A stretch of DNA of 64,000 nucleotides from Cryobacterium shii (GTDB lineage Bacteria; Actinomycetota; Actinomycetes; Actinomycetales; Microbacteriaceae), in NCBI RefSeq assembly GCF_004402595.1, contig NZ_SOFY01000005.1, forward strand, positions 1 to 64,000, given 5' to 3'. The first letter of the stretch is position 1. Each line of letters starts with the position of its first letter. Below, in pieces: positions 25,932 to 35,295 of this stretch. The notes beneath the pieces are model-generated. The model was not told the DNA's origin. It saw only the letters and a program-made list of their open reading frames with translations, and did no database searches. The position numbers and the translations under genes are program-made.

Positions 25932-27290
25932 CTAGTAGGACGCCTCCGAACAGGTTTGCTGCGCGGCGGTCTGGCCCCGGAGCCCCTCGAGCACCGCCGG
26001 GCTGGTCGGGGTCGGGGTCGGCGTGGGGGTCGGCGCCGGGGCCGGGCCCGAGACGGGGCCAGCCGACGGGTTGGTGCCGGGCAGGATCGACGGTGGCGCC
26101 GACGGGGCAGCCGACGCAGGGACCGACGTTGCGGGGGCGGTCGGCCCCGGGGACGCCTGGTCGAGCGTGGCACTGGGACCGAGCGCATCCGGCGCGAGTG
26201 CGAAGGATTCGTCGGCGGCGACCTTGCGGAATAGCTCAGTGGCGAGGTCCGGGGACGGCACGAGCTTGGCGCTGTTGTCCGGGTTGGGCTCCGAGGGGTA
26301 CTGCACGAACACGATCCGGTCGAGGCTGATGTCCCGCAGCGCCAGCGCCATGCTCACCATGGTGGACATGTTCGCGAGCGAAGTGGAAAGCTTGAGGTTC
26401 TGGCCGGCGGCGGCGGACAGCCGAGACAGCTTGGGCAGGTCGGTCAGAGTGGAGTTGCTCTTCAGCACCCGCACGAGCGAGGACATGTAGGCCTGCTGCG
26501 AGGAGATCCGGGACAGGTCGCTGCCGTCTCCCACCCCGTGCCGGCTGCGGAGGTAGGACAGTGCGGTCTGGCCCGACACGACGCTCGGTCCGGCCGGGAG
26601 GTTCAGCCCGGTGTACGGGTCGTTGATGGGGTCGGTCAGGCAGATCGGCACGCCTCCCACCGCATCGGCCATGGCGACGGTGCCCTCGAACGAGATCAGC
26701 CCCGCGTAGGGGATCGACAGTCCGGTCAGGAGGCCGACCGTCGCGACCACGCATCCCAGACCGCCCCGGCCGAACGCCTCGTTGATCGGCTGGGCCGAGA
26801 CCGCGCCCGCGACGTCGCCGGTGACCGGGTCGGTGCAGTCCGGTTGCGGGATGACGAGGTCCCGGGGAATGCTGACGACGACGGCGCTCCGGTGGTCCGC
26901 CGCCACGTGCAGCAGGATGTTCACGTCATTGAGCGTGCCGCCACGATCGCCGAAGGCCGCGCTCTGGTCGGCCGTGTTGTCGACCCCCACCATCAGCACG
27001 TTGAAGCCGCCGTCGAACGAGCCGAGCTGCGGGGCGGCGGCCCCGCGGCCATCCGTGCGGCCGTTGGAGATGTCGACCGCGTTCGCCGTGACATCGTTGG
27101 CGAATCGGGTCACCCACAACCCCGCCAGGACCGTGCCGCTGACCAACACGACCGCGAGGGTGCTCGCGGTGAACTCGAGCAACGGCAGCACCGTGCTGTG
27201 CCAACGGGAGCGGCGCCGGTGCCGCACCGGAACGGTGCCGTGGCGGCGCCCCGGCTCGGCCAGTTCGTCGGGTTGCCCATCCGGAGCCAC
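25932..27290 (-). CDS. LytR-CpsA-Psr (LCP) family protein
   Basis: This 452-aa membrane-anchored phosphotransferase likely attaches cell-wall glycopolymers to peptidoglycan. A cytoplasmic basic N-terminus and one transmembrane helix (about residues 33-55) precede the LCP domain. The LCP domain carries FNVLMVGVDN, DVNILLHVAADHRSAVVVSIPRD (with the conserved Arg-Asp), PINEAFGRGG and SYLRSRHGVGDGSDLSRISS. A Pro/Thr/Ala-rich tail (PTPTPTPTPT) of about 90 residues follows. The final Cys lies near the C-terminus. The gene is convergent with the MarR gene. Confidence 0.92.
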   Translation of the reverse strand: MAPDGQPDELAEPGRRHGTVPVRHRRRSRWHSTVLPLLEFTASTLAVVLVSGTVLAGLWVTRFANDVTANAVDISNGRTDGRGAAAPQLGSFDGGFNVLMVGVDNTADQSAAFGDRGGTLNDVNILLHVAADHRSAVVVSIPRDLVIPQPDCTDPVTGDVAGAVSAQPINEAFGRGGLGCVVATVGLLTGLSIPYAGLISFEGTVAMADAVGGVPICLTDPINDPYTGLNLPAGPSVVSGQTALSYLRSRHGVGDGSDLSRISSQQAYMSSLVRVLKSNSTLTDLPKLSRLSAAAGQNLKLSTSLANMSTMVSMALALRDISLDRIVFVQYPSEPNPDNSAKLVPSPDLATELFRKVAADESFALAPDALGPSATLDQASPGPTAPATSVPASAAPSAPPSILPGTNPSAGPVSGPAPAPTPTPTPTPTSPAVLEGLRGQTAAQQTCSEASY

Positions 27291-27328
27291 CGGTCCCTCC
27301 CGCCACTCGAGTATGCGAAACTGCGGAG

Positions 27329-27715
27329 ATGCTCATCAACGGAGTGCACCACATCGCCATTATTGCCAGCGACTACGAAGTGTCCAAGGCCTTCTATCTC
27401 GAGATTCTGGGGTGCACCCTCGAAGCGGAGTACTACCGCGCCGAACGGGAGTCCTGGATGGGCAAACTCGCCCTGAACGGCCATTACCTGATCGAGTTGT
27501 TCTCGTTTCCGGACACCCCGCCCCGCCGCAGCGGACCCGAGGCGCTCGGGCTGCGCCACCTCGCGTTCGAGGTCGACGACGTGGCGGCGGCGCACGCCGA
27601 ACTGCTGGGCAAGGATGTCGACTGCGAGGAGCTCCGGGTGGATCCCAACAACGGGAAGGCAATGTTCTTCTTCCGGGACCCCGACGGCCTGCCGCTGGAG
27701 GTCTACGAACGCTGA
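27329..27715 (+). CDS. VOC-family metalloprotein (glyoxalase-like, SMU1112c/YaeR type)
   Basis: This 128-aa single VOC domain protein has metal-ligand candidates His8 in HHIAIIASDYE, Glu in YLIELFSFPD, His in GLRHLAFEVDD and Glu in LPLEVYE. It is close to the short YaeR-like subgroup of lyases/isomerases, whose substrates are mostly unknown. It starts 38 bp from the divergent LCP gene. The following stretch holds only a hydrolase remnant. Confidence 0.85.
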   Translation: MLINGVHHIAIIASDYEVSKAFYLEILGCTLEAEYYRAERESWMGKLALNGHYLIELFSFPDTPPRRSGPEALGLRHLAFEVDDVAAAHAELLGKDVDCEELRVDPNNGKAMFFFRDPDGLPLEVYER

Positions 27716-27740
27716 CCCGGTTTCGGGGGCGATCGGTAGA

Positions 27741-27902
27741 GTGGCCCGCGCCATCATCGCCTCCGCCCCGCAGGCGGAGTTGTTCCTGTATCCCGGTGAT
27801 CAGCATTACTTCGCCGACAGTTCGTTGCCCTCCTACGATGCCGGCGCCGCCGAGCTCCTTCTGGAGCGGGTGATCGGTTTCCTGGGCAAGATCCCCGGGT
27901 GA
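27741..27902 (+). pseudogene. C-terminal remnant of a dienelactone hydrolase-family gene
   Basis: Only about 53 codons remain, reading AELFLYPGDQHYFADSSLPS and LLLERVIGFLGKIPG. This matches the extreme C-terminus of the dienelactone hydrolase family, with the catalytic His in DQHYFAD. The nucleophile Cys/Ser elbow and the rest of the alpha/beta hydrolase fold are absent from the 25 bp between the VOC stop and this frame. It is most simply a 5'-deleted gene. Confidence 0.65.
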
Positions 27903-27921
27903 GCAGCCGGGCCCGGGGCCG

Positions 27922-28629
27922 CTAGCGCGGCTCGACCAGGTGGAAGACCACTCCATCGTCCTGTACCGACACGCGCAGGCGGTCGAGACCGGGCACGACC
28001 AGGTCGGCCTCCAGTTCGGCGGCGAGGTGGGTGCCGACGACGCCGATCGTGGCGCAGCCGGCGGCGCGGGCCGCAGCGAGTCCGGCGGGGGCGTCCTCGA
28101 CGACGACGCAGCGGGCCGGGTCGACGCCGAGACGTTCGGCCGCCAGCAGGAACGGCTCGGGGAACGGCTTGCCGCGGCTGGTGTCGTCGATGGTCACGAC
28201 CGTGACCGGTGCGGAAAAGCCCGCGGCGTCCAGGCGCAGCAGGCAGAGTTCCCGGCCGCAGGACGTGACGATCGCCCGGCGGCCCTCGGGGATGCTCTGC
28301 ATGAGTTCCGCCGCGCCGGCCAGGATCGTGACGCCATCCGTGTCGGCCAGTTCGAGCTCGGTCAGCCGCACGACGGATGTCTCGACCAGCTCCTCCGCCA
28401 CCAGGGTCGCGATCATCTGACGTGCCGGTACGCCGTGCTCGGGCCCGGTGAACGACGGCCCGAGCCCGACCTCGGCGGCCCAGCGCAGCCAGGACCGGGT
28501 GACGGCCCGGGTGGAGTCGACCAGGGTGCCGTCCATGTCGAAGAGCACCGCCTGGAAGACCCGTCCCTCCAGGGCTTCCGTCACGTGGGGCACGGACGTG
28601 TCGAGCGGGGCGGTTCCTGGCTGCGTCAT
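27922..28629 (-). CDS. HAD-superfamily phosphatase (sugar-phosphatase-like)
   Basis: This 235-aa HAD-IA hydrolase has motif I LFDMDGTLVDSTRAVTRSW (nucleophile and acid Asp), a Ser/Thr-like motif II around AIVTSCGREL, the motif III Lys in RGKPFPEPFL and motif IV VVVEDAPAGLAAA. The cap region suits small sugar phosphates. The ATG at 28629 fits the family N-terminus; the frame extends upstream to 28731. It is divergent from the S9 peptidase with 116 bp between starts. Confidence 0.88.
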   Translation of the reverse strand: MTQPGTAPLDTSVPHVTEALEGRVFQAVLFDMDGTLVDSTRAVTRSWLRWAAEVGLGPSFTGPEHGVPARQMIATLVAEELVETSVVRLTELELADTDGVTILAGAAELMQSIPEGRRAIVTSCGRELCLLRLDAAGFSAPVTVVTIDDTSRGKPFPEPFLLAAERLGVDPARCVVVEDAPAGLAAARAAGCATIGVVGTHLAAELEADLVVPGLDRLRVSVQDDGVVFHLVEPR

Positions 28630-28745
28630 TCTGGTTCCATTCGTCTCTGGGTCGGTACCCCTCAAGTCTGCGCCCCCGCCGCGCCCGGACCTATCCGGGG
28701 CGGCGTCCCGGCCGGAGCGCATCCACCGCAACTACGCTGGAACTC

Positions 28746-30884
28746 ATGACCACTCCTCCCCGCGCCGCCAGGAAGCCCCAGCAGCGCAGCTTCCACAACG
28801 ATGTGTTCACCGACGACTACGACTGGCTGCGCGACAAGGACAGCCCCGATGTGATCGCCCATCTCGAGGCCGAGAACGCGTTCACGGATGCCCGCACCGC
28901 GCACCTGTCCCTGTTGCAGGAGCAGGTCTTCGAGGAAATCAAGGGTCGCACCCAGGAGACCGACCTCAGCGTTCCCGTTCGGCAGGGAAAGTGGTGGTAC
29001 TACACCCGCACGGTGGAGGGGCAGTCGTACGGCATCCACTGCCGGGCGCCCATCGCGGGGCAGGGCGACTGGACGCCGCCGGTTCTGCCCGAGCAGGTTC
29101 CCGGAGTGACGCCGGGCCTTCCGGGCGAGCAGATCGTGCTCGACGACAACGCCGAGGCGGCGGGCCACGAGTTCTACTCGCTCGGCAGCACCGACGTCAG
29201 CGGTGACTCGAGCCGGCTGCTGTACGCCGTCGACGCCGAGGGCGACGAGCGGTACACGATCCGGGTGCGCACCATCGCGACCGGCGAGAACCTCGCCGAC
29301 GAGATCCCGAACACCGGCGAGGGCGCCCTGTTCGACCCCAGCGGCCGCTACATCTTCTACACCACGGTGGACGACGCCTGGCGGCCCGACACCGTCTGGC
29401 GGCACGAGGTGGGCACCGCGGCATCCGCCGACGTGTCCGTCTTCCACGAACCCGACGAACGGTTCTGGGTGGGCATCGGCCTCACCCGCAGCCGCCGGTT
29501 CCTGCTGATCGAGGCCGGCTCGAGCGTCACCACCGAAACCCGCCTGCTCGACGCCGCCGACCCCACCGGGGACTTCGCGCTGGTCTGGCCGCGCCGCGAC
29601 GGCGTCGAATACGACGTGGAGCACGCCGTGCTGGGCGGCGAGGACGTCCTGTTGATCGTGCACAACGACAACGCGGTCAATTTCGAACTGGTCAGCGTCT
29701 CCGTCACCGACCCGCAGGGCGGGAAACGGATGCTGCTGCCCCACGACGCCGCCGTGCGCCTGGAAAGCATTGACGCCTTCCGCGATTTCGTGGTGGCCGA
29801 ATACCGCCGGGACGGGCTCACCCGCGTGGCCGTCGCCCCGTCCATGGCCGGGGGCGGTCTCGATTTCACCGAGCTCGCCTTTGAAGAACCGCTGTACTCG
29901 GTCGGCACCTCGGCCAATCCCGAGTGGGAGCAGCCGACCATCCGTCTCGGCTATACCAGCTTCGTCACCGCGTCGACCGTCTACGACCACGTCGTCGCCA
30001 CCGGCGAGCGCCACCTGCTCAAGCAGCAGCCTGTGCTGGGCCGCTACGACCCGAGCCTGTTCGAGCAGCGCCGCGAGTGGGCCACCGCGGCCGACGGCAC
30101 GCGGGTGCCGATCTCCCTCGTCTACCGGCGGGACCTGGTCGCGGCAGGCAAGCCCGCGCCGACCCTGCTCTACGGCTACGGGTCGTACGAGATCAGCATC
30201 GACCCGTCGTTCAGCATCGCCCGGCTCAGCCTGCTCGACCGCGGCATGATCCTCGCGATCGCGCACGTGCGCGGCGGCGGCGAACTCGGCCGGCTCTGGT
30301 ACGAGAACGGCAAGAAGCTGCACAAGCGCAACAGCTTCACGGACTTCATCGACTGCGCCCAGCACCTGATCGACGCGGGTTACACCGCTCCCGACAGGCT
30401 CGTCGCCGAGGGCCGCAGCGCCGGCGGCCTGCTGATGGGCGCCGTCGCCAACCTGGCCCCCGAGCTGTTCTCCGGCATCCTCGCGGGGGTCCCGTTCGTC
30501 GACGCTCTGACGTCGATCCTGGACCCGTCGTTGCCGTTGACCGTGATCGAGTGGGACGAGTGGGGCGACCCGCTGCACGACCCGGAGGTGTACGCGTACA
30601 TGCGCGGCTACTCCCCCGTTGAGAACGTGCACGACACGCACTACCCGCGCGTGCTCGCCGTGACCAGCCTCAACGACACCCGGGTGCTCTACGTCGAACC
30701 GGCCAAATGGGTGGCCCGGCTGCGCGACGTGGGGGCGGACGCGCTGCTGAAGACCGAGATGTCGGCCGGACACGGCGGGGTGTCCGGCCGCTACAGCCGC
30801 TGGCGTGAGACCGCGTTCGACTTCGCCTGGATCATCGATGCCGCGCGGGCGCATCCGTCGGGTGAAGGGGCGCTCACGGCCTGA
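28746..30884 (+). CDS. ptrB: S9A prolyl oligopeptidase family peptidase (oligopeptidase B-like)
   Basis: This 712-aa cytoplasmic serine peptidase cleaves short peptides. The N-terminal about 400 residues form a beta-propeller. The catalytic alpha/beta-hydrolase domain has the triad Ser558 (GRSAGGLLMG), Asp644 (TSLNDTRV) and His676 (SAGHGGVSGRY). IEWDEWGDP and YSPVENV are typical of oligopeptidase B, which prefers cleavage after Lys or Arg. No signal peptide is seen. Confidence 0.93.
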   Translation: MTTPPRAARKPQQRSFHNDVFTDDYDWLRDKDSPDVIAHLEAENAFTDARTAHLSLLQEQVFEEIKGRTQETDLSVPVRQGKWWYYTRTVEGQSYGIHCRAPIAGQGDWTPPVLPEQVPGVTPGLPGEQIVLDDNAEAAGHEFYSLGSTDVSGDSSRLLYAVDAEGDERYTIRVRTIATGENLADEIPNTGEGALFDPSGRYIFYTTVDDAWRPDTVWRHEVGTAASADVSVFHEPDERFWVGIGLTRSRRFLLIEAGSSVTTETRLLDAADPTGDFALVWPRRDGVEYDVEHAVLGGEDVLLIVHNDNAVNFELVSVSVTDPQGGKRMLLPHDAAVRLESIDAFRDFVVAEYRRDGLTRVAVAPSMAGGGLDFTELAFEEPLYSVGTSANPEWEQPTIRLGYTSFVTASTVYDHVVATGERHLLKQQPVLGRYDPSLFEQRREWATAADGTRVPISLVYRRDLVAAGKPAPTLLYGYGSYEISIDPSFSIARLSLLDRGMILAIAHVRGGGELGRLWYENGKKLHKRNSFTDFIDCAQHLIDAGYTAPDRLVAEGRSAGGLLMGAVANLAPELFSGILAGVPFVDALTSILDPSLPLTVIEWDEWGDPLHDPEVYAYMRGYSPVENVHDTHYPRVLAVTSLNDTRVLYVEPAKWVARLRDVGADALLKTEMSAGHGGVSGRYSRWRETAFDFAWIIDAARAHPSGEGALTA

Positions 30885-30925
30885 GTCGGCGGGGACCGCG
30901 CCCGCGGCCCGGGTGAGCGGCCCCG

Positions 30926-31010
30926 AACCAATTCGACGGAGATTCTGCCCGAATCGCCCCCAAACAGCCCGCACAAGCAGTTTTGCGGCAAAATCTCCGT
31001 CGAATTGGGT
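30926..31010 (+). repeat. 85-bp palindromic element, copy 2
   Basis: This copy has the same family arms as copies 1 and 3-5 (AACCAATTCGACGGAGAT to ATCTCCGTCGAATTGGGT) and a centre that begins GAATCGCCCCCAAACAG like copies 3 and 4. It lies between the S9 peptidase stop and the SNF2 helicase start. The right end has one extra divergence (GGGT for GGTT). Confidence 0.9.
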
Positions 31011-31065
31011 GAACACCGGACACGGCGGCGCTCCGCCTGTGCGGCCCGCGTGAGAGCATGGAGCC

Positions 31066-34000
31066 ATGTCTGAGGCCGGGTCTCCCCCGGCGCGGGCGGA
31101 CTGGAAGCGGATTGCGGGGCGCGCCGCTGAGCCGGCCGGCGCAGCCGTGTCACCGGGCGCGCGGCGCGCCGCCCCGGCCCCGCCCGTGGCCATGGGCCTC
31201 CAATTCGAGCTGCGCGAGCAGACACCCCGCACGAACGACCGCTGGCGCGGCGCCACGGCCCGGACGGTCACGTCCCTCGGCGCCGGCCACGGCGTCCTGC
31301 GGCTGGGGGTGCGGCCGGTCATCCTGAATGCCCGAGGCAATTGGGTGCGCACCAACGTGTCCTGGAACCAGCTCGGCTTCCACCTGAACCGGTTGAACCT
31401 GAACCTGGCCCACCACCGCTGGCTCAGCCAGCTCCTCGCCCTGCACCGGGCCGTGCGCGGCGTCTACACCAGCCAGGAAGCCGACTGGCTCTACCTGGAC
31501 GACTTCGCGAGCCCGCTGCTCTGGACTCTGTTCGACGAAGCCGACGTGCTCGGCCTGCGGCTGGTCGGCAGCAAGAAGGATGCCACGGTCACGGTGCACC
31601 GCGAGGCCCGCGTCAGCCTCGACGCCACCGCGCACATCGACTACGAGCTCCTCGACGCGATCGCGCTCGAGACCACCGCGCACCCCGCCGTGCCTGACAC
31701 CATCGACGTCGCCCCCGCGACCACCCCCGCCACCGTGCCCGCGCCCGCCGGCCTGCGCCTGACCACCCGGCTCCTGTTCGACGGCGCCCCGCACGACCCC
31801 GCCCGGGCGGGCGCCATCGGCACCCACGGGGTGTACGGCTTCGCCCTGGGTCCGCAGCCGGCGTTCACCCTGGCCCCCACCGCCGGCCCGCTTAGCCCCG
31901 AACAGGCCCGGCTGCTCGGCCGGCCCGATTCCGTGATCGTGCCCGAATCCGACGTGACCGAGTTCCTGACCGAGTTCTACCCGGCGCTGCGCCACGCCCT
32001 CCCGGTGACCAGCACGGATGCCACGGTGCACTTCCCCGAGTCCGACCCGCCCGTGCTCGTGCTCACCGCACGCTTCCGGCCCCGGCACACCCTCGACCTG
32101 GGGTGGCACTGGGAGTACCACGAGGGTTCCGCCGTGACCGCGCTGCCCGTGCTGCCTTCGCTGCCCCTGCTGCCCGTCCGGGCCGTCCGGGCCGAGGCCG
32201 GGAGCCCGGCCGGGAGGCCGGCCGACAGCCCGGCCGACTCTCGTGGCGCAAGTTCTGGCCCGGGGCGCAGGCTCGAGCATGCGCCCCGGGCCGTAACCAC
32301 CGCCACGACGAACGCTCCGGGCGACGATGGCACCGCCGACGGGACGAACGACGGGACGGACGACGGGACGGACGGCGACGGGACGGACGGCGACGGCACG
32401 GACGGCGGCACGGACCACAACGGCACGGGCGACGACGGCAGCAGGGACACGGCCGCCGAGCGCGACATCCTGGGCCGGGTCAACGCAGAGCTCGAGCAGG
32501 CCGGGCAGGGGCGGCTGGGCCCGGCCGCGGCATCCGTCACCCTGCAGGGCGTGGACGCGGCCGAGTTCACCGAGAAGACGCTGGGGCGGTTGGCGCTGCC
32601 GGGCGTGCGGGTCGATGCCGTCGGCGTGCAGCCGGACTACCGCGAGCTGACCGAGACGCCGGAGCTGACCATCACCACGATCGAGACCGACCAGCGCGAC
32701 TGGTTCGACCTCGGCGTGATCGTGACCATCGACGGCCGCAGCGTGCCGTTCGGCCCATTGTTCAAGGCGCTGGCCAAGGGGCGGAACAAGCTCCTGCTCG
32801 TCGACAACAGCTATCTCTCGCTGCGGCAGCCGGCGTTCGAGCGGCTGCACGAACTGATCGACGAGGCCCGCGCCCTGCAGGAATGGGACACCGGGCTGCG
32901 GATCAGCCGCTACCAGGCCGGGCTCTGGGCCGAGTTCGAGGACCTCGCCGAGCACACCGAGCAGGCCGTGGCGTGGCGCGCGGCCGTGTCCGGGCTGCTC
33001 GCCCTGAACGGCCCGAACGGAGAGAACGGCGACACCGGCACCGGCGCGGCCGCGAGCACCGACACGAGCCCCGCCCCCGTCCTCGCACCGACCGCCCTCC
33101 CGGCCGGCGTGCGGGCGACCCTGCGCCCCTACCAAATGCAGGGCTTCACCTGGCTGGCGTTCCTCTGGCGGCACCGGCTGGGCGGCATCCTCGCCGACGA
33201 CATGGGCCTCGGCAAGACGCTGCAGACCCTGGCGCTGATCGTGCACGCCACCGGCGAGCCGGGCCCGGTCGAGCCCGGCACCGACCGGCGGCCGTTCCTG
33301 GTGGTGGCCCCGACATCCGTCGTCGCCAATTGGGCCTCCGAGGCCGCCCGCTTCACCCCGGGCCTGACGGTGCGGGTGATCACGGCCACCGAGGCGGCGT
33401 CCGGCGTGACCCTGACGGATGCCGCGGCCGGCGCCGACGTGCTGGTCACCTCCTACACGCTGTTCCGTCTCGACTTCGAGGCCTACCAGGCCCACGGCTG
33501 GGCCGGACTGATCCTCGACGAGGCGCAGTTCGTGAAGAACCGCACCTCCCGGCTGCACCAGTGCGCACGCGAACTGAACACCCCGTTCAAGCTCGCCATC
33601 ACGGGCACCCCGCTGGAGAACAACCTGTTGGAGTTACACGCGCTGTTCGCGATCGTGGCCCCCGGACTGTTCCCCTCCCTCCGCCGGTTCACCGAGGAAT
33701 ATGTGCGCCCGGTGGAACGCGGGGACAACCCGGAGCGGCTGGCCAGGCTGCGCCGACGCATCCGCCCCCTGCTGCTGCGGCGCACCAAGGAACTCGTCGC
33801 CCCCGAGCTGCCGCCCAAGCAGGAGCAGGTGCTGCAGATCCCGCTGAACGCCCGGCACCGCACCCTCTACGACACCTTCCTGCAGCGCGAACGGCAGAAA
33901 CTCTTCGGCCTGATCGACGACCTCGACCAGAACCGGTTCATCGTCTTCCGCTCCCTGACCCTGCTGCGCCTGCTCAGCCTGGACCCGTCCCTGGTGGACG

Positions 34001-34530
34001 AGAAATACGCCGGCGTGCCGTCGAGCAAACTCGACGCCCTGTTCGAGCAGCTCGAGGACGTCGTCGCCGAGGGCCACCGGGCGCTTGTCTTCAGCCAGTT
34101 CACCTCGTTCCTGCAAAAGGCCGCGGCCCGGCTCGACGCCCGAGGCACCTCGTACTGCTACCTCGACGGCTCCACCCTGCGCCGGTCGGAGGTGATCGAC
34201 CGGTTCAAGACGGGCGCCGAGCCGGTGTTCCTGATCAGCCTCAAAGCAGGCGGGTTCGGTCTCAACCTGACCGAGGCGGACTACGTGTTCCTGCTCGACC
34301 CGTGGTGGAACCCGGCCACCGAGACGCAGGCCGTCGACCGCACCCACCGGATCGGTCAGACCCGCAACGTGATGGTCTACCGCATGGTCGCGACCGGCAC
34401 GATCGAGGAGAAGGTGATGGCCCTGCAGCAGCGCAAGGCCGCCCTGTTCGATTCCGTGCTGGGGGGCGAAGGCACCGGTTTCAGCGACGCCCTCACCGCC
34501 GACGATATCCGCGGCCTGCTCGAGCGCTGA
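31066..34530 (+). CDS. SNF2/Rad54-family helicase-like ATPase
   Basis: This 1154-aa protein is a probable double-stranded DNA translocase. The first about 690 residues are an accessory region with an Asp-Gly-Thr repeat linker near residues 425-460, a repeat of TDGDGTDG type that is low in complexity. The SNF2 core has Walker A with Lys717 (DDMGLGKTLQTL), DEAQ at 818-821 and the helicase C motifs DGSTLRRSEVIDRFK and LKAGGFGLNLTEADYVFLLD. QAVDRTHRIGQTRNVMVYR closes the active site. Related bacterial proteins act in repair or chromatin-like remodelling; the specific role is unknown. The DNA upstream holds palindromic copy 2. Confidence 0.88.
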   Translation: MSEAGSPPARADWKRIAGRAAEPAGAAVSPGARRAAPAPPVAMGLQFELREQTPRTNDRWRGATARTVTSLGAGHGVLRLGVRPVILNARGNWVRTNVSWNQLGFHLNRLNLNLAHHRWLSQLLALHRAVRGVYTSQEADWLYLDDFASPLLWTLFDEADVLGLRLVGSKKDATVTVHREARVSLDATAHIDYELLDAIALETTAHPAVPDTIDVAPATTPATVPAPAGLRLTTRLLFDGAPHDPARAGAIGTHGVYGFALGPQPAFTLAPTAGPLSPEQARLLGRPDSVIVPESDVTEFLTEFYPALRHALPVTSTDATVHFPESDPPVLVLTARFRPRHTLDLGWHWEYHEGSAVTALPVLPSLPLLPVRAVRAEAGSPAGRPADSPADSRGASSGPGRRLEHAPRAVTTATTNAPGDDGTADGTNDGTDDGTDGDGTDGDGTDGGTDHNGTGDDGSRDTAAERDILGRVNAELEQAGQGRLGPAAASVTLQGVDAAEFTEKTLGRLALPGVRVDAVGVQPDYRELTETPELTITTIETDQRDWFDLGVIVTIDGRSVPFGPLFKALAKGRNKLLLVDNSYLSLRQPAFERLHELIDEARALQEWDTGLRISRYQAGLWAEFEDLAEHTEQAVAWRAAVSGLLALNGPNGENGDTGTGAAASTDTSPAPVLAPTALPAGVRATLRPYQMQGFTWLAFLWRHRLGGILADDMGLGKTLQTLALIVHATGEPGPVEPGTDRRPFLVVAPTSVVANWASEAARFTPGLTVRVITATEAASGVTLTDAAAGADVLVTSYTLFRLDFEAYQAHGWAGLILDEAQFVKNRTSRLHQCARELNTPFKLAITGTPLENNLLELHALFAIVAPGLFPSLRRFTEEYVRPVERGDNPERLARLRRRIRPLLLRRTKELVAPELPPKQEQVLQIPLNARHRTLYDTFLQRERQKLFGLIDDLDQNRFIVFRSLTLLRLLSLDPSLVDEKYAGVPSSKLDALFEQLEDVVAEGHRALVFSQFTSFLQKAAARLDARGTSYCYLDGSTLRRSEVIDRFKTGAEPVFLISLKAGGFGLNLTEADYVFLLDPWWNPATETQAVDRTHRIGQTRNVMVYRMVATGTIEEKVMALQQRKAALFDSVLGGEGTGFSDALTADDIRGLLER
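32326..32448 (+). repeat. GAC/GGG trinucleotide tandem repeat coding for Asp-Gly-Thr
   Basis: Imperfect repeats of GACGGGACG units (9 bp) encode the DGT-rich linker of the SNF2 protein. The unit length keeps the frame, so copy number could change without disrupting the helicase domain. Confidence 0.6.
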
Positions 34531-34556
34531 CAGGCCCTGAGAGCGGTCAGCGGGCG

Positions 34557-35084
34557 TCAGCCGGCCGGCAGCTCCTTGGCGATGGCCGCCGCCCACTCGT
34601 CGATCGCGGCCCAGTTGCGAAAGTCTCCCTCGGGCAGCAGGTCGCGGCCCGACGGGATACGCCGGACCAACCGGTCGCGGCGGCCGAGCACGGCCGGGTC
34701 GAGTGCACCGAAGAACACCTGCATCCCGCGCGGCTGGAGCGCCTGGCTGAACTCCTCGAATTGCTTCGGCTCGGACTCCTTGAGCAGGTCCCGGCCCTGG
34801 GCGTCCTTGCCCGCCGCGCCGAGCGGCCCGCTGCTGAACAGCCAGACCGGCTGGGTCGCGAGCAGCTCCCGATTGCGCTTGACGAACTCGGTCGCCTCCT
34901 TGCGCCAGGAGCCCATGTAGGCGGAACTGCCGATCACGAACCCGGCGTAGTCGCCGGGGTTGTCAACGGATGCGACGGGTCGGGCCTCGGCCTCGCGACC
35001 CGCTTCGCGGAGCTTCCGTGCGATGCGCTCCGCGATCCCCTCGGTGGCGCCGTACTTGCTCGAATAACCCACCAGTATCGTCAT
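34557..35084 (-). CDS. Flavodoxin-domain protein (HemG-like)
   Basis: This 175-aa FMN-binding flavodoxin-type protein has the phosphate-binding loop YSSKYGATEGIAERI at its N-terminus (start ATG 35084, preceded by GGGAGG). FVIGSSAYMGSWRKEATEFV and PVWLFSSGPLG mark the isoalloxazine loops. Members include menaquinone-dependent protoporphyrinogen oxidase, but similar proteins of unknown substrate are common. The gene is convergent with the SNF2 gene. Confidence 0.85.
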   Translation of the reverse strand: MTILVGYSSKYGATEGIAERIARKLREAGREAEARPVASVDNPGDYAGFVIGSSAYMGSWRKEATEFVKRNRELLATQPVWLFSSGPLGAAGKDAQGRDLLKESEPKQFEEFSQALQPRGMQVFFGALDPAVLGRRDRLVRRIPSGRDLLPEGDFRNWAAIDEWAAAIAKELPAG

Positions 35085-35295
35085 GATTGCCTCCCGCTCG
35101 TCGTGCACGCCGGCCCTACGGGGTCGTCAGTCCTACGGTTCAATCGTATTCGTGGCGAGCCTGATCCCGGGCGTTCCGCGCACCGATTATCCCACCCTGC
35201 CCCCAACGTTCACCGGGCGACGGTTTTCCTGCTGTCATCGGCCACTGACAGCCCGTCCCCGCTGCTACTCTGATCATGAAATATGTGGGGGTCCA

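Noticed and set aside
28662..31355. Very long open frames on the opposite strand of clear genes (for example here and at 57460-60393 and 31150-33558)
   Set aside because: GC-rich coding sequences leave the antisense frames open. These frames show no domain motifs, and the genes on the other strand carry complete catalytic motifs.
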